A DNA stretch of 64,000 bases from Erinaceus europaeus (taxonomy: Eukaryota > Chordata > Mammalia > Eulipotyphla > Erinaceidae). Below, one piece after another: positions 52,552 to 62,292 of the stretch. The translations under genes and the position numbers were made by a program. Positions within the stretch are counted from its first letter, which is position 1. Every line of letters starts with the position of its first letter. Under the pieces are notes generated by a model that was not told the origin of the DNA, searched no databases, and saw only the letters and a list, made by a program, of their open reading frames with translations. The stretch covers positions 117,542,564 to 117,606,563 of the forward strand of contig NC_080172.1 in NCBI RefSeq assembly GCF_950295315.1, given 5' to 3'.

Positions 52552-52890
52552 CAGAAGTCGGGCGGTAGCGCAACGGGTTAAGCGCACATGGCACAAAGCA
52601 CAAGGACTGGCGTAAGGATCCCGGTTCGAGCCCCCGGCTCCCCACCTGCAGGGGCGTCGCTTCACAGTCGGTGAAGCAGGTCTGCAGGTGTCTGTCTTTC
52701 TCTCCCCCTCTCTGTCTTCCCCTCCTCTCTCCATTTCTCTCTGTCCTATCCAACATCAACAACAACAATAATAACTACAACAATAAAACAACAAGGGCAA
52801 CAAAAGAGAATGAATAAATAAATATTTTAAAGAAGAAGAAGAAGAAGAAGAAGAAGAAGAAGAAGAAGAAGAAGAAGAAGAAGAAAGGGG
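52552..52890 (+). mobile_element. SINE-A (young) with (GAA)n tail
   Basis: GAAGTCGGGCGGTAGCGCAA head, CCGGTTCGAGCCCCC and CTCTCTGTCCTATCCAACAT. The tail ends in an AATAAATATTTTAAAG stretch and then about 18 GAA units to 52886. Confidence 0.97.
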
Positions 52891-53104
52891 TGGGGTGGGG
52901 GGAAAGCCAGGTTCTGGCAACTAATGAATGGATGAACCTGGAAGTTGGGTTCTCTGAGCTGGTGATTCTAGGCCTCCGATAGCTGATGGTTCTGGGAGAC
53001 TGCCTGTCACCCTGGGACTAGAACCGTCTACAGTCCTGGAATAATCCATGACGCTGTGGCCATAAGCCTCGACGGTCCTAACACTCACAGTCAGTGATGA
53101 TACT
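52890..53104. other. Unique stretch, nothing recognised
   Basis: Short interval without a recognised repeat. Confidence 0.3.
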
Positions 53105-53227
53105 GTGTGTGTGTGTGCATGTGTGCGCCCGCATGTGTGTGTGTGTGCGTGCGTGTGCGTGTGTGTGCATGTGTGTGCATGTATGTGTGTGCGTGTGAGT
53201 GTGTGCGTGCGTGCAAGTGTGTGAGTG

Positions 53228-53271
<44 letters not shown>

Positions 53272-53278
53272 TGTGTGT
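53105..53278. repeat. GT/GC compound microsatellite
   Basis: GTGTGTGTGCATGTGTGCGC-type words, then a pure (GT)n run at 53237-53270. Confidence 0.96.
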
Positions 53279-53279
53279 C

Positions 53280-53755
53280 CAGCAGAACTGGCACTGTATG
53301 TCGAGGGGCATCGCAGAAGATCTCTAGCCTGCTTCTTGCTGGTGGCTCCCAGGGTTGTTAATTCCCAGCGACTCACTCACAGGAGCCAGAGAGAAACAGA
53401 GGTGCAAGAAGGCAGCCTGGCCGTCCTGCACCTGACAGGGCTGACTTGTCTGCCGGCCTGAGACAGACTTTGTACTCAGCTGTCTGGCTGGGCTGGGCAA
53501 CATCACACTACGTCCAGGCTAGAAAGAGTTCTGCCCTCCGCGCCGGCTTCCCCAGTGACCCTGTGCCTTAGCAGGGGCTAAGCAGAGAGGCCGGTGGGGC
53601 TGCTGCTTATTCTGCCCCCCGAGTCCCTGAGGTTCTCTCTGTCGGGGGTAATGATTATCTTGCCATGGACAAAGCCCGGTTCTGACTTGGAGCTACTGAT
53701 GATTTTCAGCCATATGCTTTCTCGGGGTATATCATCAGTGTTCTCTCTTTGTTTC
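53280..53755. other. Unique stretch, nothing recognised
   Basis: No repeat or exon recognised. Confidence 0.3.
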
Positions 53756-53756
53756 T

Positions 53757-53924
53757 TCTTTTTTCAAATGTTATTTATTGTTATTTGATAGAACAGAGGG
53801 AAAATGAGAGGGAGGGGAAGGTAGGGAGGAGAGAGAGAGACAGAGAGACATGCAGCCCGGCTTCACCACTTGAAGCTTCCCCTGCAGGTGAGGACTGGGG
53901 GCCTTGAACCTGGGTCTTCCACTT
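53757..53924 (-). mobile_element. SINE-A', minus strand, head lost at the polypyrimidine tract
   Basis: TTATTTGATAGAACAGAGGG, CCCGGCTTCACCACTTGAAG and GGCCTTGAACCTGGGTCTTC. The head would follow, but a CT array begins instead. Confidence 0.88.
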
Positions 53925-53926
53925 TG

Positions 53927-54672
53927 TCTCTTCCCTCCTCTCCTCCCCTCCCCTCCCCTCCCCTTCTCCCCTCCCCTCCCCTCCTATCCTTTCCCCTCCC
54001 CTCCCCTCTCCTCTCCTCTCCTCCCCTCCCCTCCCCTCCCCTCCCCTCTCCTTTCCTCCCCTCTCCTCTCCTCTCCTCCCCTCCCCTCTCCTCTCCTCCC
54101 CTCTCCTCTCCTCTCCTCTCCTCCCCTCTCCTCTCCTCTCCTCTCCTCCCCTCCCCTCCCCTCCCCTCTCCTCCCCTCCCCTCCCGTCCTTTCCCCTCCC
54201 CTCCCCTCTCCTCCCCTCCCCTCCCGTCCTTTCCCCTCCCCTCCCCTCTCCTCCTCTCCCCTTTCCTCCCCTCCCCTCCCCTCCCCTCCCCTCCCCTCTC
54301 CTCTCCTCTCCTCTCCTCTCCTCTCCCTCCCCTCCCCTCCCCTCTCCGCTCCTCCCCTCCCCTCCCCTCCCCTCCCCTCTCCTCTCCTCTCCTCTCCTCT
54401 CCTCTCCCTCCCCTCCCCTCTCCGCTCCTCCCCTCCCCTCCCCTCCCCTCTCCTCTCCTCTCCTCTCCTCTCCTCTCCTCTCCTCTCCTCTCCTCTCCCT
54501 CCCCTCCCCTCCCCTCTCCGCTCCTCCCCTCCCCTCCCCTCCCCTCCCCTCTCCTCTCCTCTCCTCTCCTCTCCTCTCCTCTCCTCTCCTCTCCCTCCCC
54601 TCCCCTCCCCTCTCCGCTCCTCCCCTCCCCTCCCCTCTCCTCCCCTCCCCTCCCCTCCCCTCCCCTCTCCCC
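53927..54672. repeat. 746-bp polypyrimidine tract (CTCCC/CTCCT)n
   Basis: Only seven purines interrupt the plus strand: one A near 53985, two CCGTCC and four CCGCTCC sites. The last three CCGCT sites are 96 bases apart (G at 54424, 54520, 54616), showing a higher-order repeat. The approximately 300-codon Ser/Pro/Leu (plus) and Gly/Glu/Arg (minus) frames are by-products. Confidence 0.97.
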
Positions 54673-54674
54673 GT

Positions 54675-55165
54675 TTTCTCTTTTTCTCCTGTCACTAGGG
54701 CCTCACTGCTGTGGGAGCAAGGGGATGAAGAGTGGGACGCAGAAGGGAGAGGAAGATCTCACGTGCTGAAGTCTCCTTCAGTGTGGGGAGCTGGGCTCAG
54801 ACTTGGACTGGCCACATGAACTACCTCGCCCGCCCCCTCGCCTGCGCTGTGGGGCCTCTGGGCTGGTGGAGCTAGCTGACTGAGCTCTCTGCACACACTT
54901 TCCTGAAGTGTCTTTGCTTCTGTTCATTTCCCACTAGAAGAGAGTCCCGACTCTGCTCCCTGAACTGGTGGCCAGTGGCTCGGGGGCAGCCTGCTGACAG
55001 CCCTGCCTCTCACCTCTCAGCACTGGCTGCTGGTGGTCAGACCCCAACCCAGGAATGGTTTGGGGCAAGTGGGGAGGGAGCTGATGCGACCTCCACTTTG
55101 TTACCTGTGGGACAAGTCACAGCTCTGCTTTGAGCTGCAGTTGCACCCACCTTTAAAGTGGGAGA
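54675..55165. other. Unique stretch, nothing recognised
   Basis: GC-rich, with no repeat family seen. Confidence 0.3.
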
Positions 55166-55167
55166 AA

Positions 55168-55480
55168 GGCCGGGCGGTGGTACACCTAGTTAAGTGCGCA
55201 TAGTATGAAGCGCAAGGACCCCCCTCAAGGATCCAGGTTTGAGCCCCCGACTCCCCACCGTGGGGGAGGGGGTCGCTTCACAAGTGGCAAAGCAGGTCTG
55301 CAGGTGTCTGGTTTTCTCTCTCCCTCTTTGTCTTCCCCTCCTCTCTCCATTTCTCTCTGTCCTATCCAACAACATGAAAAAACAAACAAACAAAAAACAA
55401 CTCCACCGGGAGCAGTGGATTCATAGTGCTGGTACCGAGTCCCAGTGAAAACTCTGGAGGTAAGAAAAATAAATAAAATA
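55168..55480 (+). mobile_element. SINE-A, full length with 3' extension
   Basis: GGCCGGGCGGTGGTACACCT head and CCATTTCTCTCTGTCCTATC, an AAACAAACAAACAAAAAAC spacer, GGGAGCAGTGGATTCATAGT and CCCAGTGAAAACTCTGGAGG. Confidence 0.93.
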
Positions 55481-55740
55481 GGGTGGGGGAGATAGCATAA
55501 TGGTAATGCAAACAGACTCTCATGCCTGAGGCTCCTAAGTCCCAGGTTCAATCCCCCACACCCCCATAAGGCAGAGCTGAGCAGGGCTCTGGTGTTTCTC
55601 TCTGTGTCTTTCTCTGCATCTTTCTCAAAAATAAAATAAATAAATAAAATATTTTAAAAAATAATGATAAATAAAATAAAATATGTAAGACATTAATCCC
55701 CCAATAAAGAAATTAAAAATTAATAAACATAGTAAAACAT
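55481..55740 (+). mobile_element. SINE-B followed by a minimal L1 terminus
   Basis: GGGTGGGGGAGATAGCATAA to GCAGGGCTCTGGTG and an A/T-rich tail. At about 55690-55715, ACATTAATCCCCCAATAAAG plus AAATT is the last about 30 bases of the short-type L1 3' end. Confidence 0.88.
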
Positions 55741-56040
55741 AGAATAGAATAAAATAAAATGGGAGGGTACCGTCTCCCTCATGGGAGCGGTGGAGAGAGG
55801 TATCCCGGTCAGCATTTGCACCTATGCGCCTGGGGACTAGAGCTGATCATTCCCATGCAAACAACAGGCTCAGTCCTCCAGGAAGACACATGTCCTACCA
55901 TACCACAGAAGCCCCCCCCCCCCCCAGTGTGCAGTGGGAACCCAGGTCTGCCTGCTCTGGGAACGGGGAAGGGAGCCGTTACAGAGTGTTTCTGAGAAGA
56001 GAGAAAGTAGTCAGGAGGAATGTGTCCCCCATCCACTGAT
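55741..56040. other. Unique stretch with a C14 run
   Basis: A homopolymer of C at 55912-55925; otherwise unassigned. Confidence 0.35.
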
Positions 56041-56042
56041 GC

Positions 56043-56335
56043 TTTTTTTTTTTTAGTATTTATTTATGTATTTATTCCTTTTGTTGCCCGTATTGTTTTA
56101 TTGTTGTAATTATTATTGTTGTTGTTATTGATGTCGTCATTGTTGGATAGGACAGAGAGAAATGGAGAGAGGAGGGGAAGACAGAGAGGGGGAGAGAAAG
56201 ACAGACACCTGCAGACCTGCTTCACCGCCTGTGAAGCGACTCCCCTGCAGGTGGGGAGCCGGGGGCTCAAACCAGAATCCTTACGCTGGTCTTTGCGCTT
56301 GTGTGCTTAACCCGCTGCGCTACTGCCCGACTGCC
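56043..56335 (-). mobile_element. SINE-A (young), minus strand
   Basis: A T-run tail, CCTTTTGTTGCCCGTATTG, GGATAGGACAGAGAGAAATG and the head CTGCGCTACTGCCCGACTGC; part of the anticodon-stem region is deleted (GCGCTTGTGTGCTTAACCC). Confidence 0.96.
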
Positions 56336-56912
56336 GACTGATGCTTTTCTTAGGTGCTTGATTGATCTGTACCCATTCATGCATTGCCTGTCAAGCCCAG
56401 GCTCTCTGCCCGTCACTGTCTTGGGTGCTGGCTTGTGTCTTAGAAATTCAGTCCAGAGAATGACTTCACGCACTCAGGGTCTGGAACGGGAGCGGCAGGG
56501 AGGGGGCAGTGGCCCCACCGGCCGGCCGGCTCTCTTGGGAGGGGTCGGAAAAAAAGTGGCTTTGCTGCCTTGGGACGGATGGCTTTGTGCCGCCACTCGC
56601 CTCCCTGTGACCCTGGGTGCTAGAGTTGGCCTGAGTCTGCTCATCTGCAAAATGGGGTGTGTGTGGATTCCTGGGGACTCCCCTGTGCGGGTGACTGTGA
56701 AGCCTTCAGGGAATCCCATGCAGCCCTGAGCCGCTGCCACGGGCTCCAGGGTTAAGGCTCAGGTCCCGCGAGTGAAGTGACGCTTCCATGTGCTGGCTCA
56801 GCGCTCACTCCGGGGTCTTGAGGGCCCTGCCTGGTTTTTCCTGCCCCACTTTCTCTGTCAAATAAATCGAACAGCACGAAGGAAAAGCATGAAGGCTATT
56901 AGTTTAAAAACT
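56336..56912 (+). other. Mostly unique, weak MIR trace
   Basis: GCCTGAGTCTGCTCATCTGC followed by AAAATGGGGTGTG near 56630-56665 resembles the MIR core end. The rest is unassigned and GC-rich. Confidence 0.4.
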
Positions 56913-56914
56913 AT

Positions 56915-56965
56915 TCATTCACTCACTCACTCATTCACTCATTCATTCACTCATTCATTCATTAC
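56915..56965. repeat. (TCAT/TCAC)n microsatellite
   Basis: ATTCATTCACTCACTCACTC and similar tetramers, about 50 bases. Confidence 0.94.
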
Positions 56966-57012
56966 TGGATAAAGACAGAAATAGAGAGGTGAGGGGGAGA
57001 TCGAGGGAAGGA

Positions 57013-57272
57013 AAGGGGCCGAGCAGTGGTGCACGCAATGAAGTGTGCACAGTACTAAGTGCAAGGACCCCTGCAAGGATCTGGGTTCGAACCCCCGGCT
57101 TCTCACCTGGATGGGGACCCTTAAGGGGTCTATCTTTCTCTCTCCCTCTCTGTCTCCCCCTACTCTCTCAATTTCTCTCTGTTTTGTCCAATAAAATGGG
57201 GAAAATAGTCACCAGGAGCAGTGGATTCTTAGTGTCAGCACTGAGCACCTGCTGTAACCCTGGGGGGGTGGG
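57013..57272 (+). mobile_element. SINE-A', plus strand
   Basis: GGGGCCGAGCAGTGGTGCAC head, GGGTTCGAACCCCCGG and a CT-rich body to TGTTTTGTCCAATAAAATGG, then ACCAGGAGCAGTGGATTCTT. The GTGAAGCAGGTCTGCAGG part is deleted. Confidence 0.9.
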
Positions 57273-57279
57273 TGGGGAG

Positions 57280-57396
57280 ACTAGCAGGACTGCTTCACCG
57301 TTCATGAAGCTTTGCCCCGCAGACCAGGGGCTTGAACCCAGGTCCTTGCACACTGTAATGTGTGTGCTTAACCAGGTACGCCACTGCCTGACCCCT
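57280..57396 (-). mobile_element. SINE-A' fragment, minus strand
   Basis: CTGCTTCACCGTTCATGAAG, GGGGCTTGAACCCAGGTCCT and the head complement ACGCCACTGCCTGACCCC. Confidence 0.88.
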
Positions 57397-57399
57397 AGA

Positions 57400-58230
57400 T
57401 TTATTAACATTTCATTTGTGACATATGAGAGAGTTCTGCAGGCGACTTGCAGAAAGAGGAAGGAGCCCGTCCAGGCCATGTGCACCGGGGACCAGACAGA
57501 GAGCTTGAAGCAGGCAGGCCCCAAGCTTTCCCAACTGAAGCGTTTCCCAGCTGCAACTAGGAGTCATTTTTAAAATGTGGATCATTAGCCCGAGACCTGG
57601 GAGGCACTTGCAGACCTCACTCAGTGTGTCACTGAAGGTTCCTCATGAGCCCAAGGACCTCGCCCGCTTGGTAGCTCCCCGAGAGGTGCACAAGGTGACC
57701 CCAGGGAGAGACTGGCCTCATGGCCGGCACCGCAGACTTAGCCTGATCCTGGGGCTTCTTCACATGGAAGGAGGCCGGGTGTCCCGCGCCCCTCTCCCTG
57801 TTGGCCCCACCGGAATTTCTAGATTCCTAAGTCACCAGCCAAGGAGGTGCCCCTCCTCAGCCCTTGAGTTTCCCAGGAAGGGTTTGGTCTGTTTTGGTGC
57901 CTTGTTGTGGGGTTTCCATGGGGCTGTCTGATCAAGGCTGCAATACCCCTGGTACCAACCCTGCCTCAGCTTCCGGGGTGAGGACGAGGGAGGAGAGGGT
58001 GCTGCTGGCGATGGGTAGAGGGTGAGAAACCTGGAGCGGAGCGGTGCGGCTCGACTCAGGCTGAGCAAGGAGCCCCGGCCAGGGCTGTTCCTCTCAGGAG
58101 CTTAACTTGATGGCTCTCAGATAAGCTTTCTGTTTCCTGTCCCCGTCTGGTCCAAGTCCCTATGTCTTGGGCTCACAAAGAGCCTGAGGGTGAATATGGG
58201 GCCAGTACCCAGGCTTCTAAAGTATGTATT
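57400..58230. other. Unique stretch, nothing recognised
   Basis: No repeat family or supported exon. Confidence 0.3.
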
Positions 58231-58231
58231 C

Positions 58232-58365
58232 CTTCTCTCATTCATTCATTTATTCATTCATTCAGAACTTCACTAGATTACATGCCACTCCATGCATTTT
58301 GAAAATAAAAAAGTGGTGAACTTGCTCTCAAATAGCTGACAGTCTGGGGGAACTGGTCAAATTTT
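58232..58365 (+). mobile_element. Possible L2 fragment with (ATTC)n
   Basis: TCATTCATTCATTTATTCAT at the left and CTCAAATAGCTGACAGTCTG to the right follow the L2 order. Weak. Confidence 0.45.
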
Positions 58366-58464
58366 AACTGGCAGAAACAGCATTGTTAAAAGGAAAAAAA
58401 AATGTGTGTGTGTGACATAGTTTTGCTCCAAAAGATGTATTTAGGAGTTGGGCAGTCTTTCTTT

Positions 58465-58562
58465 CTTTCTTTTTTTTTTGTATTTTTATTTTACAAAATT
58501 ACATGTCAACAAGGGCTTGAATCCACACCATTCCCACCACCAGAGTTCTCAATCTTCAGTCT
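58465..58562 (-). mobile_element. Older L1 3' terminus, minus strand, short
   Basis: TATTTTTATTTTACAAAATT, ACCATTCCCACCACCAGAGT; about 95 bases. Confidence 0.75.
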
Positions 58563-58574
58563 CCCGAGTCTTTC

Positions 58575-58780
58575 ATCCAGTAGAGACCGTCACAGTCATA
58601 TGCAAGGACCTAGGTTTAAGCCCTGACCCCCACCTGCGGGGGGAGCTTCACAAGCCGCGAAGAGGTGCTACAGGGGTCTCTCTGTAACTCTCCCTCTCTA
58701 TCTCCCCTCCCTCCTCAGTTCTTCTCTGTCTCTGTTCAAAAAAGAAAGGAAAAACAACAACAAATAAATATAAATTTTAA
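58575..58780 (+). mobile_element. SINE-A', plus strand, head eroded
   Basis: CACAGTCATATGCAAGGACC, CCCCCACCTGCGGGGGGAGC and a CT-rich body to CTGTCTCTGTTCAAAAAAG. Confidence 0.85.
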
Positions 58781-58784
58781 AAAT

Positions 58785-58982
58785 ACTTATTTTAATAAGA
58801 GAAAGAGAGAGTGAGTGAGTGAGTGCGTGTGTGTGTGTGTGTGTCCGAGAGAGACAGAGAGATATAGAGAGGGAGAGACCAGGCACTCATCAGCTCTGGT
58901 AAATGCTGTGTCGGGAGGGACTGAACCTGGAGTTTCGGACATGCAAGTCCTGTGCTCTCCCACTGAGAGACAGCCCTGGGGT
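58785..58982 (-). mobile_element. SINE-B/C-like, minus strand, with (GT)/(GAGT) tail
   Basis: GAGAGTGAGTGAGTGAGTGC and a GT run, then CAGGCACTCATCAGCTCTGG and GGACTGAACCTGGAGTTTCG. It is diverged. Confidence 0.75.
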
Positions 58983-59179
58983 AGACCCCTCTGACAGTAT
59001 AGTAACAGTGAAGCGCTTTCTCAGTCTACGCACGGAGATTACTGCCTGGGGCCCATGAGACAGCCCATCTGGGAAGCCATCTGCAGTGCCAGGCAACAGA
59101 CCCAGGTTCCCGTCCCCAGGACAGCACAGAGTACAGCTGCTCTGGAGAAGAACTGGCTCTTCTCTCTTTTTCCTTTTCT

Positions 59180-59322
59180 TCTTCTATGATTTATTTATTA
59201 ATTGATGATAGAAGAGTGAGAGGCAGAAACTCACTCAGGTGCATAAGATGCCAGGCTTGATATCTGGGGACCTCATGCTTACAGCACCAGTGCTCTGATC
59301 CCTGTGTTCCCCCCGGACCTCT
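59180..59322 (-). mobile_element. SINE-C-like, minus strand
   Basis: ATTTATTTATTAATTGATGA tail, GGGGACCTCATGCTTACAGC and CAGTGCTCTGATCC. Confidence 0.65.
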
Positions 59323-59323
59323 C

Positions 59324-59985
59324 TCCCTCTTCTCACCTGAAAAGGTTGGCCCAGACTGGTGAACCCACGCTGGAAACAAAAGCAAATGTCTTGCCTTTAA
59401 TTTTAGAACTCTGTGGATTCCCCAGTATCTGTTTGAGAAGCTCAGTTCAAGAATTCAGGTCGTCATGGGGAAAAAACTGCCGAGAGGGTCAGAACAGGAG
59501 ATGGCAGACATACAGCCTTATGAGATGTTTCTTCTTAGTCTAGGAATTCAGGACGGATCCTGGAGGAAGTCACGTTTAATGTCCCCATGATTGCTCAGCG
59601 TGGATAGAGTCGCCCACAGGATGCCAGCGCTGTCCCACTGGACAAGAGAGGCTGGCAAGGCTCCTGTTCTCCTGGATCTTACAGTCCAGTGGGGAGACAC
59701 AGATGAGTGAACGAGCAAATAAGTCAATAGACACAGATGGTCTGGAGGTAGATGGGAACTGGCTTTAGCATAAGTGCAAGCAGAGGAACGGTTAACAAAA
59801 CGGTCAGCCCTCTGCTGTGCGTGAAAACAGAGCACATGAAGACTGCTTGAGAGCACGCTGTTGGTCAGAACGCAGCGAGTGGCGTGAGACAGCTGGGAGA
59901 AAGGTCAGATCCTGTCAGATCACATGGCCCTTGGTGTAGCATGTAGAAGTCTAGGGCCGCATGTGGTCTACAGTAACACTTTCAG
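59324..59985 (+). other. Mostly unique, with a probable L2 fragment
   Basis: At about 59655-59745, CTCCTGGATCTTACAGTCCA, GTGGGGAGACACAGATGAGT and GAGCAAATAAGTCAATAGAC follow the L2 terminus order. The rest is unassigned. Confidence 0.5.
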
Positions 59986-59989
59986 TTAT

Positions 59990-60240
59990 TTTAATTTTTT
60001 AAATTTATATAATTTTTATTTATAAAATGGAAACACTGACAAAACCAAAGGATAAGAGGGGTATGATTTCACACAATTCCCACCACCAGAACTCCGGATC
60101 CCATCCCCTCCCTCAATAGCTTTCCTATTCTCTGTTTCTGTCGGAGTATGGACCCAGGGTCATTATGGGGTGCAGAAGGTGGGAAGTCTGGTTTCTGTCA
60201 TTACTTCTCCACTGAACATGGGCATATTTTCAGTTTTTTA
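59990..60240 (-). mobile_element. Older L1 3' UTR, minus strand
   Basis: GTATGATTTCACACAATTCC, GGAGTATGGACCCAGGGTCA and GGGGTGCAGAAGGTGGGAAG match the reverse complement of the young L1 3' UTR. Confidence 0.88.
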
Positions 60241-60282
60241 AGCCAGTTTTTATATTTGTGATTCATAGTGGTTTGAAAGATT

Positions 60283-60440
60283 ATAGGTTGGGGGTAGATA
60301 GCATAATGGTTCTACAAAGAGGCTCTCATGCCTGAGGCTCTAAGCACCAGGTTCAATCCTCTGGTTAAGCACCACCATAAGTCAGAGCTAAATAGTGCTC
60401 TGGTAAAATAATAACAATAAAAAACAAAATAATAAATACA
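60283..60440 (+). mobile_element. SINE-B, plus strand
   Basis: GGTTGGGGGTAGATAGCATA, GGCTCTCATGCCTGAGGCTC and GTCAGAGCTAAATAGTGCTC, with a small internal rearrangement before the CATAAG box. Confidence 0.92.
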
Positions 60441-60452
60441 AGATTATAATAT

Positions 60453-60695
60453 TATGGGCTGGGGAGATAGCAAAATGGTTCTGCAAAACACTTTCATGCC
60501 TGAGGCTCCAAGGTTTAATCCCCAACACCTCTGTATTTAAAATGGTTAAATAAATAAGAGGTTGTAAGATTAATTATTTATTTACTCTGTATTTAAAATG
60601 GTTAAATAAATAAGAGGTTGTAAGATTAATTATTTATTTAAAGTAGAGAAATAAATAAGAGGTTGTAAGATTACAGGGTATGGTTCCATACCACA
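60453..60695 (+). mobile_element. Truncated SINE-B with tandemly duplicated tail, then old L1-like end
   Basis: GGGCTGGGGAGATAGCAAAA to CCCAACACC is followed by a 57-bp unit starting CTCTGTATTTAAAATGG that is present twice, with a third partial copy. From about 60660, GGTTGTAAGATTACAGGGTA resembles the older L1 terminus. Confidence 0.8.
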
Positions 60696-60759
60696 TCCAT
60701 CCATCCATCCATCCATCCATCCATCCATCCATCCATCCATCCATCCATCCATCCATCCC
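60696..60759. repeat. (CCAT)n microsatellite
   Basis: About 15 perfect CATC tetramers. Confidence 0.97.
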
Positions 60760-60927
60760 CAAAGCTCTGTGCTCCTGCTCCCCCAGTGTTCACCACCATA
60801 GTTCTTACAAAGCCTTAGAGACACTTAGTTTATGTCTGGTGTTTTTGCTTTTGGCTAATCCATGTGTTTCAATTCTCCTGACAGAAGTTAGGATTTTATT
60901 CTGAGGCTCATAAAACGTTCTTTCTTT

Positions 60928-61240
60928 AGGGAGTCGGGCGGTAGTGAAACGGGTTAAGCGCACGTGATGTGAAGCACAAGGACCGGCGTAAGGATCCTGG
61001 TTTGAGCCCCCGGCTCCCCACCTGCAGGGGAGTCACTTCACAAGCAGTGAAACAGGTCTGTAGGTGTCTGTCTTTCTCTCCTCCTCTCTGTCTTCCCCTC
61101 CTCTCTCCATTTCTCTCTGTCCTATCCAACAACAATGATATCAATAACAACAATAATAACTACAAAAATAAAACAAGGGCAACAAAAAGGGAATAAATAA
61201 ATAAATATTAGAAAAAAAACAAAAACAAAATAAAAAAAAG
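60928..61240 (+). mobile_element. SINE-A (young), plus strand
   Basis: GGGAGTCGGGCGGTAGTGAA head, GGTTTGAGCCCCCGG and CCATTTCTCTCTGTCCTATC, with AACAACAATG and AATAAATAAATA tail. Confidence 0.97.
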
Positions 61241-61656
61241 TTAATTCTTTCTCTCTTCCTTCCTTCTTTCCTTCCTTCCTTCCTTTCTTTCTTTTGCATT
61301 TGTTGATTTATTTACTGGGGGATTAATGTTTCACAGTTGACAGTAAATACAATAGTTTGTACATGCATAACATTTCTCATTTTCCACACAACAATTCACC
61401 CCCCACTAGGTTCTCTGCCATTCTGTTCCAGGACCTGAACTCCCCCTCCCACCCCAGAGTCTTGGACTTTGGTGCAATACACCAACTCCAGTCCAAGTTC
61501 TGCTTAGTGCTTTCCCTCCTGATCTTGTTTTTCAACTTCTGCCTGAGAGTGAGATCATCCCATATTCATCCTTCTGTTTCTGACTTATCTCACTTAACAT
61601 GAGTCCTTCAAGCTCCACCCAAGATGAGCTGAAAACAGTGAAATCACCATCTTTAC

Positions 61657-61981
61657 TCTGAAAATGTCCAATAGTTCTAGTTTATCTCTTCATTTAGCTC
61701 CATTTCTTTGTTGATTTTCTGCCTGGATGATCTGTCAAGTTGAGAGAGTGGGGTGTTGAAGTCCCCTACTATGACTGTGTTGCTGTTAATATATTGCTGT
61801 ACCTCTTTCAGTAGGTGTTTGATGTATTTATATGGCTTCTCATTGGGCGCATAGATATTGATAATCACTAAGTCCTCTTGATTGATTGATCTTCTAAGCA
61901 CTAAGTAATGTCCATTCCTACCTTTTTAAATTGTATTTATTTTAAGGTCTATCATGTCAGATGTGAGCATAGCTGTTCCTG

Positions 61982-62032
<51 letters not shown>

Positions 62033-62233
62033 GTCCATAGGCTTGTATGGTAGTTTTCCAACCTTTCACTTTGAGTCTGTGTTTGTCTTATTGAGTTAGG
62101 TGGGTTTCCTGTAGACAGCATATTGTTGGGTTGTGTTTCCTGATCCGTCTTCCTACTCTGTGCCTTTTAATAGGTGAATTCAGGCCCTTGACATTTATTG
62201 ATATCATAGATTGAAGATATTTTAATGCTATTA
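61657..62233 (-). pseudogene. L1 ORF2 endonuclease remnant
   Basis: The 61901-61677 frame reads [32 protein letters not shown] and LNEEIN. The stretch to 62233 corresponds to the endonuclease start, but the ORF2 ATG is changed (ATAGCATTAAAATATC). A (GT)n microsatellite at 61986-62030 has expanded inside the domain. The frame is therefore broken in several places and ends at the internal deletion. Confidence 0.88.
61986..62031. repeat. (GT)n microsatellite within L1
   Basis: About 22 GT units between CCGTGTGTG and TATGTGTGG, inside the L1 endonuclease region. Confidence 0.95.
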
Positions 62234-62292
62234 TTGTGGATTTTTAGAGTGTTCTGATATATGGCATGTTTATGGTGGTCTGACTGTTTATA

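Noticed and set aside
53781..54769. Proline/serine-rich and Gly/Glu/Arg-rich proteins of about 300 residues
   Set aside because: Both are translations of the CTCCC/CTCCT polypyrimidine tract. No non-repeat coding sequence is attached.
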